Part shown: positions 37,118 through 48,469 of the stretch, one piece after another
How the letters are laid out: each line of letters opens with the position of its first letter
How positions within the stretch are numbered: position 1 is the first letter of the stretch
The notes under the pieces: model-generated
The model's input: only the letters and a program-made list of their open reading frames with translations
Told to the model about the DNA's origin: nothing
Database searches by the model: none
NCBI GenBank assembly: GCA_002007465.1
Contig: LNAC01001211.1
Location: 231 to 64,230, forward strand
Length of the DNA stretch: 64,000 nucleotides
Source of the DNA: Ailurus styani
Lineage: Eukaryota; Chordata; Mammalia; Carnivora; Ailuridae
Reading direction: 5' to 3'
Made by a program: the position numbers and the translations under genes

Positions 37118-37301
37118 TTTTTTATTTTATTTTATTTTTTTGGAGGAGGAGTGGGTATGGGTAGAGGGAGAGAGAGAATCTTAAGCAGGCTTCCTGCCCA
37201 GTGTGGAGCCCAACTCGCGGCTCAATCTCAGCCCCTGAGATCATGACCTGAGCCAAAATCAAGAGTCAGATGCTAAACTGACTGATCTACCAGGCATGCT
37301 G
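37118..37301 (-). mobile_element. Can-SINE (older caniform type)
   Basis: It has an antisense 'gatcatgacctgagccaaaa' body with the 'tcagatgctaaactgactga' variant. An imperfect duplication gaaata(gg/aa)ataattc flanks it at about 37098-37117 and 37302-37321. Confidence 0.92.
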
Positions 37302-37739
37302 GAAATAAAATAATTCTTTCATTTTTGGCTTGAACAACAAGTACCATTAATATTTAATATTTTTTCCTTAAAATTATCATTTTAAGCTAATAATTGCTTT
37401 AGTTATACCACCTGAGATTTGATGTGCAATAATTTCATTATCACTAACTTCTAAATAAAGTTTGATACCCATTGTGAGTTTTTCTTTTTTATCACATGAA
37501 TTACTTAAAGTTAAGTCCAACACCTATAAAAGTTTTGGATGCTCCTAGTTATCATTTTGTTTATGATTTCTAACAGTTGCATGTAGCCAGAGAATGTGAT
37601 TTGCATGACAGAAATCTTTTGGTATTTGTTGGAACTGGCTTTGCAGCTTAGTATCTGACAGTTGGGTAAATGTTCCATACTATTCTTTTGTTGAATACAC
37701 TATTATGTAAATGTCCATTAAATTAAACTTGCTAATTGT
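37302..37739. other. Unassigned AT-rich stretch
   Basis: Nothing is recognised. Confidence 0.5.
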
Positions 37740-38210
37740 CTTATTGAAATTGTGCAGATGCTTACAGATTTTTTTGCCTGTCAGATCTCTCAATTACTAA
37801 GATAGATGTGTTTAAAATCTCCTACCATGATAATGAATTTATTAATTTCTCCTTTAATTCTGTCAATATTTGCTTTATGTATTTTAAGTCTGCTTCTGGG
37901 AGCATACACATTTAGAACCATTATTTTAAGCCAAACCAAACCTTTCCTTTTCTTATTTCTCACAAGACTTCTTATATTCAGGCTACCATTTGGTTTAGCA
38001 ATACCAACTTTCTATTTCTATTTGCCTGGCATATGTTATCATACAATTTTATTTCATAATTTTTGGTGTGTGTGTGTCCTTAGGTTGTAGGTATGACTCT
38101 TGTAAATTTTACATGGCTAGAATTTTGGTGTTTTCATCCTGATAATCATCGTTTCTTGAACTGGAGAGCTTACTCCATTTACATTACTTGTGACTATTGA
38201 TAGATTTTTT
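37740..38210 (-). repeat. Old L1 ORF2 fragment, antisense
   Basis: 'tctctcaattactaagatag', 'aaaatctcctaccatgataa', 'tgtcaatatttgctttatgt' and 'ggttgtaggtatgactcttg' match the antisense ORF2 block order. The open frame at 37806-38090 is a shadow. Confidence 0.75.
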
Positions 38211-39555
38211 TTAATTATAAAAATATTCAAAACGTACAATGGTAGATTAGTAAAATAAACCCATCTGTTGGAGTCAATTCTCCACAGATCTCTTGTATTT
38301 CTGCCTGTCTTACAAGCAGAGGAGCTGACTGCATTTGTTCTGGACTATCTTCTAAAAATTATTTCTTGCTATAGTGAACAGCCTTGGAAGCTGAAGATAA
38401 TGTCTATCTCTAGACTTAAGGATAGGTTTATTTTCTGTTCAGTATAATAAAGATAATGTCTCCCTCTGGGACAAAGTTAAGGTAAGCTTATAGTCTATTA
38501 AAAAAGATTCTGTTCCCCAAGCTCAAGATTCCTTCTCCTATAACATGATATATTTAGTGCATAAGTGCAACTTGGCCCTTTTCACGTTGCCTTATGGGAA
38601 CTGGGGCACAGGGACCAGCTCTGATACTCTGGGTACTGTTGCTATTATTTTGAGTGATAAAGTCCTTTGTCTTTGACCATGAAATTTTATATCTTTTGCC
38701 AGCATTTATGAAACTGTGGCAAACTAATTTGTTAGCTAATAAGTAGGGTAAAAATCTCACAATCTTTACAATTCTTAACACTCCTTACCCCCAGTATGTT
38801 AACCACTGGCTAAGGGGTGGTTCCTGACTGGCATAATCTCCTAGGCAAGGCAGTTCTCATTTGATGATGGCCAGTTCTTTACAGGAGGAAACAACTGTGA
38901 GCTACTAGCAGCCAAGACTATAGCATCTGTGTGCACCGCCCCTATAAATGGGATCTGGTTAATGCCACCAACAGCATCCACTGCTAGAGGGTGGGGGGAA
39001 TAGAAAAAATCTACAATTTCACTGTAGTTTTAAGTGTGGATGTTTTATAGTAAACCCGTAGAGGATGGGAAGGACTTCTCCCAATGGAATTGTTCAGACA
39101 TCAACACTGATGACACCATGTGAACCAAGAGCACATGCCAAGGTTTATTAGTCACCCCATGAGACAGTTGCAAGTGGGTCCTGATGGCCAAGATGAAGTG
39201 AGACTGAAAGTAAGAATGTGGTTTAGAGGTGGGGCTGGAGTAAGGGTTTCCACTAGAGGGCTTGGGTTTGCATGGTTTTAACTTCTCACTGGCACCAAGG
39301 GAAGGAACAAGCTGGTTTTGTTTGTTTTTTAATCAGCTTGCCCAAATGTAAGGCAAAAGGGGAAAGAGGAGTTGTGGGGTTTGAAAGCTTTCATTAAAAT
39401 CTGTCATTGAAAGCTGACATTTAAATTCAAACATTAAAACTGAAGTCTTTATTATGAAGAATTTTAGCCAACTCAGGTGACTTGAACTTAGTTTACAAAC
39501 CTAGGTGGAGTCTGGCTTATGGTTACAAATTCTGAGGATAGAAATCTTGGGTCTT

Positions 39556-39586
<31 letters not shown>

Positions 39587-40142
39587 GAGAGGAGAGAGAT
39601 TTTAACTCTTCATTCAGTACCAGAGTTGAAGCAGGTAAGTTTTCTTGCTGTCCCATTCTGTATGTTGTACTTCTCATTCTGTCTTATAAGGATGGTATGA
39701 CTCTTTGAGACCCCAGCTTTATGCATAAGTCTCTTACACCACTTTTTACCTTACATAGGCCATAAACCTAACCACTGTACCTCATAATACTTTGGGAAGC
39801 CAACAAACTACAAACCATGGGTCTACAGGTACCTTAATTTATATCCCAGGACTCCAACTATCATTTTGTTTTGTAAATTCCATACTTCCTTGTCAGCTTA
39901 GTTACAGGTGTGTATGTGTGTGTATAGAGAGAAACAGACAGACAGAGGGGGGATGGAGAGGGAGAGAGAGAGAGAGAGAGAATTTCAACACTTACATCTG
40001 TCTTTAGCAAAAGGGCTATTCAGAGTGTTTATATTGTCATTCTCTTGGAAACAAAGTCTTGTTATCTTTTTGTACATTGTGAAATGATTTATATGAGATG
40101 AAAATACATGTCACTAATAAAACTGGCTGTTATCAGTTAACC
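38211..40142. other. Unassigned stretch left of the ERV, with simple repeats
   Basis: About 39100-39380 has LTR-like features in antisense ('gccaaggtttattagtc'), but I could not place it in a family. Simple repeats are poly-A into (GA)n at 39557-39599 and a TG/GA-rich tract at 39907-39981. No gene is seen. Confidence 0.45.
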
Positions 40143-40555
40143 TGATGAGGGGAAGAAGCAGAAAAATGTTCACTTTTACCCTGGAAGGCTGGCCTATTGC
40201 CTGCATAGCTCTGATAAGGATCAAATACACGCTGGTTCCTACATTCCTAAAGGGTCTCATGACTGCCTATATATCTCACCGATAGTTAGTAACAAGTGAA
40301 TGATAAGCACTAAAGACATCTTGGAGAAGTAATTTTATGAGTAGAAATTTGAAGAAGACATGTATGATCTAATACTCCCTGCATGTCCCCTCCTCCTTGA
40401 GCACTAAGCATATAACCACTAGCTTAGTACAGCAAAGGTGCAGCTCTTTCTGTTCATTGGTCCTATCCCCTGCTATTTAAATAAAATTATAAAGATGGAC
40501 CTTACAACATCTCAAGAATTCTTTCCTGGCCTTTGCACTCCATGACTCTGCAACA
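40143..40555 (+). repeat. 5' LTR of the ERV
   Basis: It begins TGATGAGG and ends GCAACA, pairing base by base with 46979-47375. A TATA-like element 'gcatataacc' (about 40408-40417) and the polyadenylation signal AATAAA at 40480-40485 are in the expected order. Confidence 0.88.
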
Positions 40556-40559
40556 TTTT

Positions 40560-40580
40560 TGGTGGTCCCGCACAGGGATT
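40560..40580 (+). other. Degenerate retroviral primer-binding site
   Basis: TGGTGGTCCCGCACAGGG starts five bases after the LTR end. It best resembles the complement of the tRNA-Ile 3' end as I remember it, if one extra T and two or three substitutions are allowed. The tRNA assignment is tentative. Confidence 0.5.
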
Positions 40581-42410
40581 ACAGAGTGAATCCAAGAGCG
40601 CTGATGTAACTTGGTGGACCTCTTTTATTCCCCCAGCCTCTACTTCTTACTTGTTCTTTTCTGGAGATGTCTTGAATACTATGATGCTTATGAACATGCC
40701 TTGTCTGAGTGCTCTTGCCTGTGGCTACACTATGGGGAGGGACAAACTACAGCCTCTCACAGGCACGCTAGTACCCTCGTCGCAAGGGCACTGGGCTCAG
40801 AAATTAGGCTCTCTCTGTTTTACCTGTTCTTTTAATACCTGTACTCTTCTTGGGCATGAGATGGCCATACATGTTGTTAGGATGGCCATGGATCTCAAGA
40901 GTACTGTGTAAGGTTTCCTCCTAAATAACCTGATGTGACCTTTGATAAACATAAAATTTAAGATATGTTTTACTGCATGCTTCCTGAAAGGGACCAGTTA
41001 GAGCTATTACCCACCCAACTCACCCAACAGGGAACCATGTTGGGACTGGGTCATGATAAAGCTCACAAGAAAGTTGCCTGGATTAAATAAGAGTTCCATA
41101 CTTTCATTTTTCTCACGTCTTTCATTTGCCTTACCCATGGGCTGTTTGGTATTCTAGGTCCTGCTCTCAGATTAAAAGTACTTCTAGCTTAGATATATGA
41201 TGCTTAATAAAAAAATACCTGCCCCCTTCTTAACAACGGCCAGGACCTCTACCCCAGCCATTAATACCAAAACTAGAGGCCTACAAATGGTATTATTATT
41301 GGTCACCAAATATATGGACTCCCCTAAAATGCAAAGAGGCAGCCCCAATCTCTGCAGCATTTCAGTTCATTCACCAGCACCTGATGTAGTCTAGAATGTA
41401 ATAGGGAAGTGAAGGGAGTTCAACATCCTTTCTCGGAACAGTCAAGAAAGAGGGATGCCTCCTGCCGCTCTAAACCCCAGGAACCTTCTGCAATATTCCT
41501 GATGGGACACCATTGGAAGTCGACAGATTTACTGGTAATGTACTCCTTGTTAAAGTACTCTCCTCATTTTGGAGGAATCGACCAAAATCCCATATGGTCA
41601 GGCTTTTATGGCCCTATACCAAAACCCTCATTTGTCCATACTCCTCTCCTCACTCTTTAACCATCAATCCACCATCAGCTCAGCTGCTTCAGGCTTTTCT
41701 ACTTTTGTTAATCCTCCATGTTCTCTCTATTCTGTCACATTTTCTACCCCCTCCAACCCCCGCAACAACCCCCACTATCTCTCTTGTAAATAGGTTGCTG
41801 CCAAGATCCTATACATGTCTTCCTCTGTTCTTCCCAAGTCACTCATCTCTTCCTTGCTGCTTCTTTTGTGTGTCAGATCTACATATATTTTGAGAGGACT
41901 AGATGATTGTTGCCTGACTCTTATTGTGTGGCGTTTTCTTCCTCATTCATTTCCTGGGTTAATGGCTAGGAAAGTTGGAGTCAATTGTCTGTGGTTAGTC
42001 TACCTTGGGACAGGTCTTAAGGAATATTCCCAAACAGCTGCTGAAACCTCTTTTGTTTTGGGGAGACTCTCTGTCTTCTTTGACTTGACTTGGACTGCCT
42101 ATTTTTATTTTTTGTTGGTGGAAAGAAAACATATGTCTATTCATCTGTTTGAGCTGACCAGTTTTAGGACTAGGAATCCTTTTTCTCTGCCCTCTGGGCT
42201 TTTATCCACCTCCAGCTCAGCTAGGAGCTCCTCTGCCTCCACCTCCCCCTTCTATTTCTGCACCACCATAGGTGCAGCTTGCATAACCCACTCATAAACC
42301 ATCCTCCTTACCTCCAGCATCATTGGCTCCTGTTCCTCCTACCTTCTCTATCAAGGAGCAAAGAGCACCCCTCCCTGGACTAAAACCACCCACTTCAGAT
42401 TTCCTTTCAG
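40581..42410 (+). pseudogene. ERV leader and gag-region remnant
   Basis: The position between the primer-binding site and the protease remnant implies leader plus gag. Several overlapping open frames (41197-41394, 41409-41660, 41513-41893, 41815-42297) cover it in different frames, which fits a frameshifted gag. The Pro/Ser-rich composition near 41650-42330 fits the linker part of a gag. I see no zinc-knuckle CCHC box. The assignment rests on position more than motif. Confidence 0.4.
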
Positions 42411-42500
42411 GTACCCAAGGTAAAAATTGACAATGGGTTACAAACTGATTGATTTTTAGTGGATGCAGATATAACATATTCAGTATTTAAGCTTATTAAA
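42411..42500 (+). pseudogene. ERV protease active-site remnant
   Basis: After an in-frame stop, the plus frame reads FLVDADITYSVF (about 42457-42492). This lines up with the retroviral aspartic protease active-site loop, where the catalytic Asp should be followed by Ser/Thr-Gly. Here the triad reads D-A-D, so the site is dead as well as interrupted. Confidence 0.6.
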
Positions 42501-42564
42501 ATTTGTTAGTTTAATTAAGATAGATATTTCTTTAGATTTTTCAGCATTAAATATAATATTTTTA

Positions 42565-42757
42565 AAAGATTTTATTTATTTATGTGAGAGAGAGAATAAG
42601 AGAGAGAGAGAGAAAGAGCACAAGAGGGGAGAAGGTCAGAGGGAGAAGCAGACTCCTTGCTGAGCAGGGAGAGTGATGTGGGACTCCATCCTGGGACTCC
42701 AGGATCATGACCTAAGCTGAAGGCAGTCGCTTAACCAACTGAGCCACCCAGGCGCCC
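42565..42757 (-). mobile_element. Can-SINE (older type) inside the ERV
   Basis: A 17-bp duplication taa(a/g)tataatattttta lies at 42548-42564 and 42758-42774. The antisense body has the 'tcgcttaaccaactgagcc' variant. Confidence 0.96.
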
Positions 42758-42883
42758 TAAGTATAATATTTTTATTCTAGCAAGGTTTACTGAAGGCCAA
42801 ATAACTTCATGTTATCTCTGCTGCAATTTGTCAGCAAAAAGATGACTTAAAATGATGGTTAGTTTTGTCTGTCTCACAAAAGA

Positions 42884-42923
42884 GAACAAGTTAAGAACTT
42901 GTTCTTTACTTGTTAAGAACAAG
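42884..42923. repeat. Two overlapping inverted repeats in the ERV interior
   Basis: gaacaagtt-aag-aacttgttc is a perfect 9-bp stem (42884-42904). The sequence cttgttctt at 42898-42906 also pairs perfectly with aagaacaag at 42915-42923, giving two mutually exclusive hairpins. Confidence 0.85.
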
Positions 42924-43066
42924 CAGACTGAATATATTAAAAGGTTTATATATAAAACCTTTAAGTAGCTTTCAAAACTTTTGGCAACCTGAAACTTTGA
43001 AGTTTTGCTAAATGATAAATTAAATTCATTGGATACCTAAGTCTTTTCCAAATAAATACTAAAACA

Positions 43067-43280
43067 AACAAGATGGGATGGGGAAGGACACAAACCATAA
43101 GAGACTCCTGATCTCACAAAACAAACTGAGGGTTACTGGGGGGTGGGAGGGTAGGGATAGGGTGGATGGGTTATGGACATTGGGGAGGGTTTGTGCTTTG
43201 GTGAATGCTGTGAAAGATGTAAGCCTGATGATTCACAGACCTGTACCCCTTGGGCAAAGAATAAAAATAAAATTAAAAAA
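43067..43280 (+). mobile_element. Young carnivore L1, 5'-truncated 3' end, inside the ERV
   Basis: It consists of L1 3' UTR only ('aaaccataagagactcctga', 'aactgagggttactgggggg'), ending in an A-rich tail. A 13-bp duplication, aaatactaaaaca, lies at 43054-43066 and 43281-43293. It is nearly identical to the copy at 56219-56427. The 72-codon open frame at 43078-43296 is L1 3' UTR, not a gene. Confidence 0.95.
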
Positions 43281-43293
43281 AAATACTAAAACA

Positions 43294-45304
43294 TAGGTTT
43301 ATCTGTTTTGACTTCTTGTTGCAGAGAAACTGAAGATACTTGGGCCTGTTGGTAAACATGCTTGCTTTATTAAAAGAGTACACTATGAAAAAAACACCTG
43401 TTTTTAGAAATTATGAAATGTATTTATAAACTTGCTGATCTAAAAAATTCTGGTGTAACAACAGTTCACAACTGGTTACTATTTAATTTTATTTGGAGAC
43501 TGAAATTTCTAAGACTTAAAATTCTGCTAAGTGTAATTAAGACTGATGGAAATAAGGGAAGTCACTCTGTATGCAAGAAAGATGCATTTTGAATAAGAAA
43601 AAATTAAGGAATGGGAATAGATTTTGTTGAGGGAAAAGAAATTAGTTTTGTCCTAAAATGATATTGGTTATTTAGACAGAAAAGGCTTAGGACAAAGTCT
43701 GAATGAAGAAAGTTACAGAAGATTTGTGAAGGGATATTTTTGGAAAAAAATTTTAAGTGTGGTCAGGACTAAAGTTGAAATCAGTGGATTTTAAAAGCAC
43801 AATTGTATAAGGCTGAAATTCTGCTTTTCCCTTTGTTAAAAGATAGTTTTCCTGGATTGTTGGTCTGCTCTTGATAAGAAAATGTAAAGAAAGTTTTTCT
43901 CTTTTCTTTTTCTTCCCAGAAAACCAGCTTCTAAGTTTTGTCTTTATCAGGTCTTTGATTACTTGAAAAGTTAAAACTTCTCAATGTTAGGGAGGCTGTT
44001 TTACTAGCAACTATATAACTTCCTATAGAACCCCTTATTGCCACCTCAATTAAATACAAATATTAAATTTATAATGATCTATAATCCTATTTAGGGATGT
44101 GCTTTAAAACTTTCTAAGGTTTTTAACAAACTCCTCCAAGATTTAAATGATAAATGAAATCTAATTAGTCTTGTTTATTTGCTATGTTAAGTTACATGGG
44201 AAGCGCTGTTAAACAAATGATAATAAAACTTCTTATGCTATGCTATATGGGTAAATACAAAACTATTCTAGAAAATATATGAAATTCCTGAAGTTTTAAT
44301 ATACTCTGTTATAAGGTCATCATTCAATATTCTAATTATTAAAATGCTATGTTTCACAGGAATAACTGGGTTTCCTTATCAGATACATTTAATGAACTCT
44401 CCAGTCTAGAACTAGGTCCATTTCTGAGTTTTTTTGTTATTCATAGTTATTGCATTGATGCTTTTGCAAAACGTGTTTCATCTTCAAGGAGATTCATAAG
44501 AAGGGCTTTTGACAAATACAGGTTTTTTTAAATACCTTTAAAATCATAAAACTAAACTGGGTAAGAATTTCTAGAACTAATGGGGAAGGTGCATTCAAAC
44601 AGAACAAAAATTAACAGCACTGAATGGAGGAAGATGATAAAATATTCTTTTGTGAAAAAATTGAAGCATTTAACTTTTCTCCCTACACAAACCCTCCAGA
44701 TTTCAGAAAGGCTTTTCTTTCAGGGTAATTTTAGTTATTTGCATAAGTTCAAAAATAATCCATTCTCCTTGTAACAGGATACCATTGGAAACATTTTTTA
44801 TATTTCCAAGGCTTTGACTGGAATATTATATTTGAGAGAGACATGCATAGACTCAGATATGACCAGATAGCTTTAAGGAATTAAGGTTGACTTTATGGAG
44901 CCAATGAAGCCTCTTGGAACTGTTGGCATGATACTTTGCTTACAGAGTTCACAGCAGTCTTACCAGGTGAATAAAGAATGTCACTTCCTGGCAGGTACAA
45001 GGAACCTCAGGGTATTTTAGGGACCTCAAGAAGAGAAATTTGCCCAAATTTACAGGTATTGTAGCCAAGTCTGATGACAACTATTTGGCTTCCTTCTGGC
45101 CTTGAAAGGTTAGTAAAAGTTCAATCTAGAGATCCCTTATAAAAAGTTCCAACCAGGAACATTTTAAAGATCTATATGATCAATAGATCACTATTCTTTC
45201 TGCATTAATGTATATAATTAGGCCGGGTTTGATAAAACTGGAATTGTTTTATAAATGAATTAGTCTTGATTTGGCTACCTCTGGAAATAAGGGTGAATTT
45301 AAAG
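43294..45304 (+). pseudogene. ERV interior, pol position, unrecognisable
   Basis: By position this should hold pol, but I find no reverse transcriptase, RNase H or integrase motif in any frame. The stretch is AT-rich with only short frames. It may be heavily decayed, partly deleted, or replaced. Confidence 0.35.
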
Positions 45305-45316
45305 AGAAAAATTATG

Positions 45317-45516
45317 GTGTTTTTTTTTTAAAGATTTTATTTATTTATTTGAGAGAGAGCACAAGTTGGGGTGGGGGAGCAGGCGGCAGAGAGAGAGGGA
45401 GAAGGAGACTCCGCTGAGCAGGGAGTCCAATGCAACATGGGGCTCCATCCCAGACCCTGGGACCAGGACCTGAACTGAAGGCAGATGCTTAACCAACTGA
45501 GCCATCCAGGTGCCCA
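45317..45516 (-). mobile_element. Can-SINE (older type) inside the ERV
   Basis: A duplication, agaaaaattatg, lies at 45305-45316 and 45517-45528. The body carries the older 'gcagatgcttaaccaactga' variant. The open frame at 45337-45540 is an antisense SINE product. Confidence 0.95.
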
Positions 45517-46090
45517 AGAAAAATTATGTTTCAATAACATACCTTGGTTGATATTAGATTCTAGTTCTAATTATCTTTGAATATGACTTGGGATAAATTT
45601 CAGAGAAATGCTGCAATAGCTCAACTACAGACAATCTTTGGGCCTTTTCCTCTGTGAGGATAGTAATAGAGACTCTATGGGCACATGATTTTTTAAACAG
45701 CTAAAGAATGGGATGGATACTCTTAATAATTGTATAACTCACCCATCACGTCCATCAATTCTATGTGGCTGTGATAACAAAATCACTCCTTAAAAGTTGG
45801 AGTGTATCCTACTCCATGGGGTTGACTATGAACTTGTGGAGATAATGGATGCCCCAACTTTTTGACAATTGGATTGCATAATCCACTTGGGGATGCCCTT
45901 ATCTCCTAGGACAAGTCATCTCCAAACTTACTTCCCAGTGATTCCTCATAATTAGTATATTGTTAAGGCTAGATATCAGGCAAAGAAGGCTTCTTAATGG
46001 TTTTATCCCTTAGCCATATGTCCTGGACGCCACCTCTATTGATATAAAATTACAAGTAGAGGCTTTAGCAAACATACAGCAGCCACCTTT

Positions 46091-46302
46091 TTTTTTTTTT
46101 AAGATTTTTTATTTTTTTATTTATTTATTTGACACAGAGAGATCAGATCACAAGTAGGCTGAGAGGCAGGCAGACAGAGAGAGAGGAGGAAGCAGGCTCC
46201 CTGCTGAGCAGAGAGCCCGATGCGGGCCTCAATCCCAGGACCCTGAGATCATGACCTGAGCCGAAGGCAGAGGCTTTAACCCACTGAGCCACCCAGGCGC
46301 CC
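46091..46302 (-). mobile_element. Can-SINE (young, mustelid-type) inside env
   Basis: It is flanked by acagcagccacctt on both sides (46077-46090 and from about 46302). It ends in 'gagccacccaggcgccc'. Confidence 0.95.
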
Positions 46303-46410
46303 ACAGCAGCCACCTTTAACCANCAGGACCCTGAGATCATGACCTGAGCCGAAGGCAGAGGCTTTAACCCACTGAGCCACCCAGGCGGCCACAGCAGCCA
46401 CCTTTAACCA
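46236..46410. repeat. Tandem 87-bp duplication around one undetermined base
   Basis: Bases 46236-46322 (the head half of the SINE plus 20 bp of flank) recur at 46324-46410 with a single difference (gcgccc versus gcggcc). The only n in the window, at 46323, separates them. This pattern suits two overlapping contig ends joined without collapsing. Confidence 0.9.
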
Positions 46411-46957
46411 AACAACACAAAGTCACCCACAAATTCAAAAAATGGCCCTCCATAAGTCAAAGGGAAAGTTATTGTGCTAATATTGACACTAAATGTTGTG
46501 TATATATCCCAAATGGCTCTGCTAATGTATCCAAAATTTTGGCAGAAATGCACACCCAAAGTAAGGCAATGCCTGACTCCTAATTCTCTCAATGACTGGT
46601 TAAATTTTTGGTTGGGTGAAAGGTGGACTACAGTCTACCTTAAAAGATCTCCTTATCACACTTCTTATTTTTATTATAATCATAACCCTAATGTGTTGTC
46701 TCTTTTGCTTTGTTCTCTCCTATTGTCAAGATACGTGAGAGCAGTTCTTGACTCTGCCCAGCCAACAGATGACTCTTACTACTCAAAACAAATTCACCCT
46801 AATATCCACTCTGGACTTTACAGCAAGGCCTTCTGTAATAGTTACTTGTAGAGACAGATAGTGGCCATCTCTATGACCCCTGTCAACTTGAAGAAATTAC
46901 AGAAGATGAGCCCTTCACTCTTCAACATCTTAAAGATTTAAAGACTGGAAATTGGTC

Positions 46958-46978
46958 GGGGATGGAGAGGGGGAGGGA
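46958..46978 (+). other. ERV polypurine tract
   Basis: The run ggggatggagagggggaggg immediately precedes the 3' LTR. This is where plus-strand DNA synthesis is primed. Confidence 0.8.
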
Positions 46979-47375
46979 TAATGAGGGACAGAAGCAGAAA
47001 AATGTTCACCTTTAGCTTGGAAGGTTGACTTGCATAGTGTCAAAGGATCAGATATGCCCTGGTTGTTACATTCTTAAAGGGTCTCATGACTGCCTGTATA
47101 TCTCACTGAGAGTTAATATTAAACTGAGTGATAAGCACCAGAGAAATCTTGCAAGAATAGTTTTATGAGTAGAATTTGGAGAAGACATTTATAATTTAAT
47201 ACTCTCTGTATGTCCCCTCCCCCTTGAGCACTAAGCATATAACCTCTAGATTCATACAGCAATAGTACAGTTCTTTCTGCCCATCGGTCCTGTCTCCATG
47301 CTCCTTAAATAAACTTATTAAGTTGCACCATACAAGAATTCTTTCTTGGCCTTTGCCCTTGATGACCCTGCAACA
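46979..47375 (+). repeat. 3' LTR of the ERV
   Basis: It aligns with the 5' LTR from TAATGAGG (the 5' copy has TGATGAGG, so the terminal TG is mutated) to GCAACA. The AATAAA signal (about 47308-47313) is kept. Confidence 0.88.
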
Positions 47376-48469
47376 AAACTATATGGGTAATGGATGTTTC
47401 AGTGGTAGGCTTTAAATTACTAGTTCAATTTTTCCTGTTACAATTTGGTTGTTAGCATTTCCTAAGAAATTTGTCATTTAACTTTTTAAAAGTTTTTATT
47501 ATTTACATAGTAATAAAACGTGAATATTCTCTAGATCTCTAACTTATTTTAGTTTCTGAAGTTTGTATCTCTATATTTGTATCCTCACTAATTCACAAAA
47601 ACATTTTTTGTTTTATCATTTTTATTTCATTACATCCTCCTTAAATAAAATCCTATCTTTCTCACATTTTCTCTTTAAAATAAAAATTCATATAAGGTAA
47701 ACTTTCAGGTTTTTGATGTCTAGAACTATATTTCTGTGACCTCCATCCCAAAAGTATTTTTTTGGCTGGACATAGATTTATAATACAATCTTTATTTTCA
47801 TTTTCAAAACCATAAAATTGTATTATCAATGATTTTTTTAGCATTTTATGTAGCTGATGAAGAATACATTTTGGAGACATTGTATCCTAAAAGAATAAAG
47901 CAGCAATTGACCTAATTTAGTTAATTAATTTCTTTTTTATTGACTACATAACTAGGATAACTAGGTAAAATGTGTTATTATAACAATAGACATATAGATT
48001 AAAAAAAAAGGAAGGGGTCAGCAAACTTCTTGACAGGAATTGAGTAGACTACCAAAGGTAATTTTAAAATTGTCTATTGTCATCCACAAATATAAGATTA
48101 TCTACTATTCTTTAAGCATTATGCTGTATTTTATTAAGATAAAGGATGATGGGTGGTCATGTGGCCTCAACCTCCCCCAAAAAGATAAATGATGATCGTT
48201 GCCCTTAATATATCTGCATTCTATTTGGAATACTAATGTATATAGATTTGAAAACATGAATGAATAAGAATGTAAAATAAACTGTGAGATTGTGTGCTAA
48301 ACTGTGTGAGATGACGTTAATACATGGCTGAAAATATTCAAGATAGGGATAAATCACTATTTATCCTCTAAGGTAACAAAATATTACTATGACCTAGTGA
48401 AGTTCATTCTAATCCCATTAAGTGTCGTATCCATTTTTCTTCTTGTTTCTGCTTTTGAGGTCTGCATCT
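47376..48469. other. Unassigned AT-rich stretch
   Basis: About 47450-47720 vaguely resembles antisense L1, but I cannot support it. No gene is seen. Confidence 0.45.

Larger units (their letters stand above)
46012..46900 (+). pseudogene. ERV env transmembrane (TM) remnant, broken by a SINE
   Basis: In one plus frame a C-x6-CC motif is present (Cys codon 46473-46475, Cys-Cys 46494-46499). This is the hallmark of gamma-type and related TM subunits. It is followed by a Trp-rich membrane-proximal stretch near 46600-46625. Anchor and tail sequence follow in other frames up to the polypurine tract. Upstream sequence from about 46012 reads as earlier TM. The young SINE at 46091-46302 and the duplicated segment at 46324-46410 interrupt it, and there are frameshifts. 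No functional product is expected. Confidence 0.65.
40143..47375 (+). mobile_element. Class I (gamma-like) endogenous retrovirus, defective provirus
   Basis: Two related LTRs (40143-40555 and 46979-47375) flank a 6.4-kb interior that contains, in order, a primer-binding-site-like sequence, a leader, a decayed gag-like region, a protease active-site remnant, an env transmembrane remnant and a polypurine tract. The LTRs differ at roughly one position in six by eye, with indels, so the insertion is old. Most of pol is missing or unrecognisable. Two older-type SINEs, one young-type SINE and a young L1 end were inserted later. All frames are broken by stops and frameshifts. The flanking bases (aacc and aaac) do not give a clean target duplication. 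Confidence 0.85.

Noticed and set aside
41815..42297. The longest open frame in the window (160 codons).
   Set aside because: It lies in the decayed gag region of the ERV, has low-complexity Leu/Ser/Phe composition, overlaps other frames and shows no domain.
43078..43296. 72-codon frame as a small protein gene.
   Set aside because: It is entirely L1 3' UTR, which recurs at 56.2 kb.
40138..47380. Four-base target duplication for the ERV (aacc versus aaac).
   Set aside because: The two flanks are not identical, so I do not call a duplication. Mutation or rearrangement of one flank is possible.
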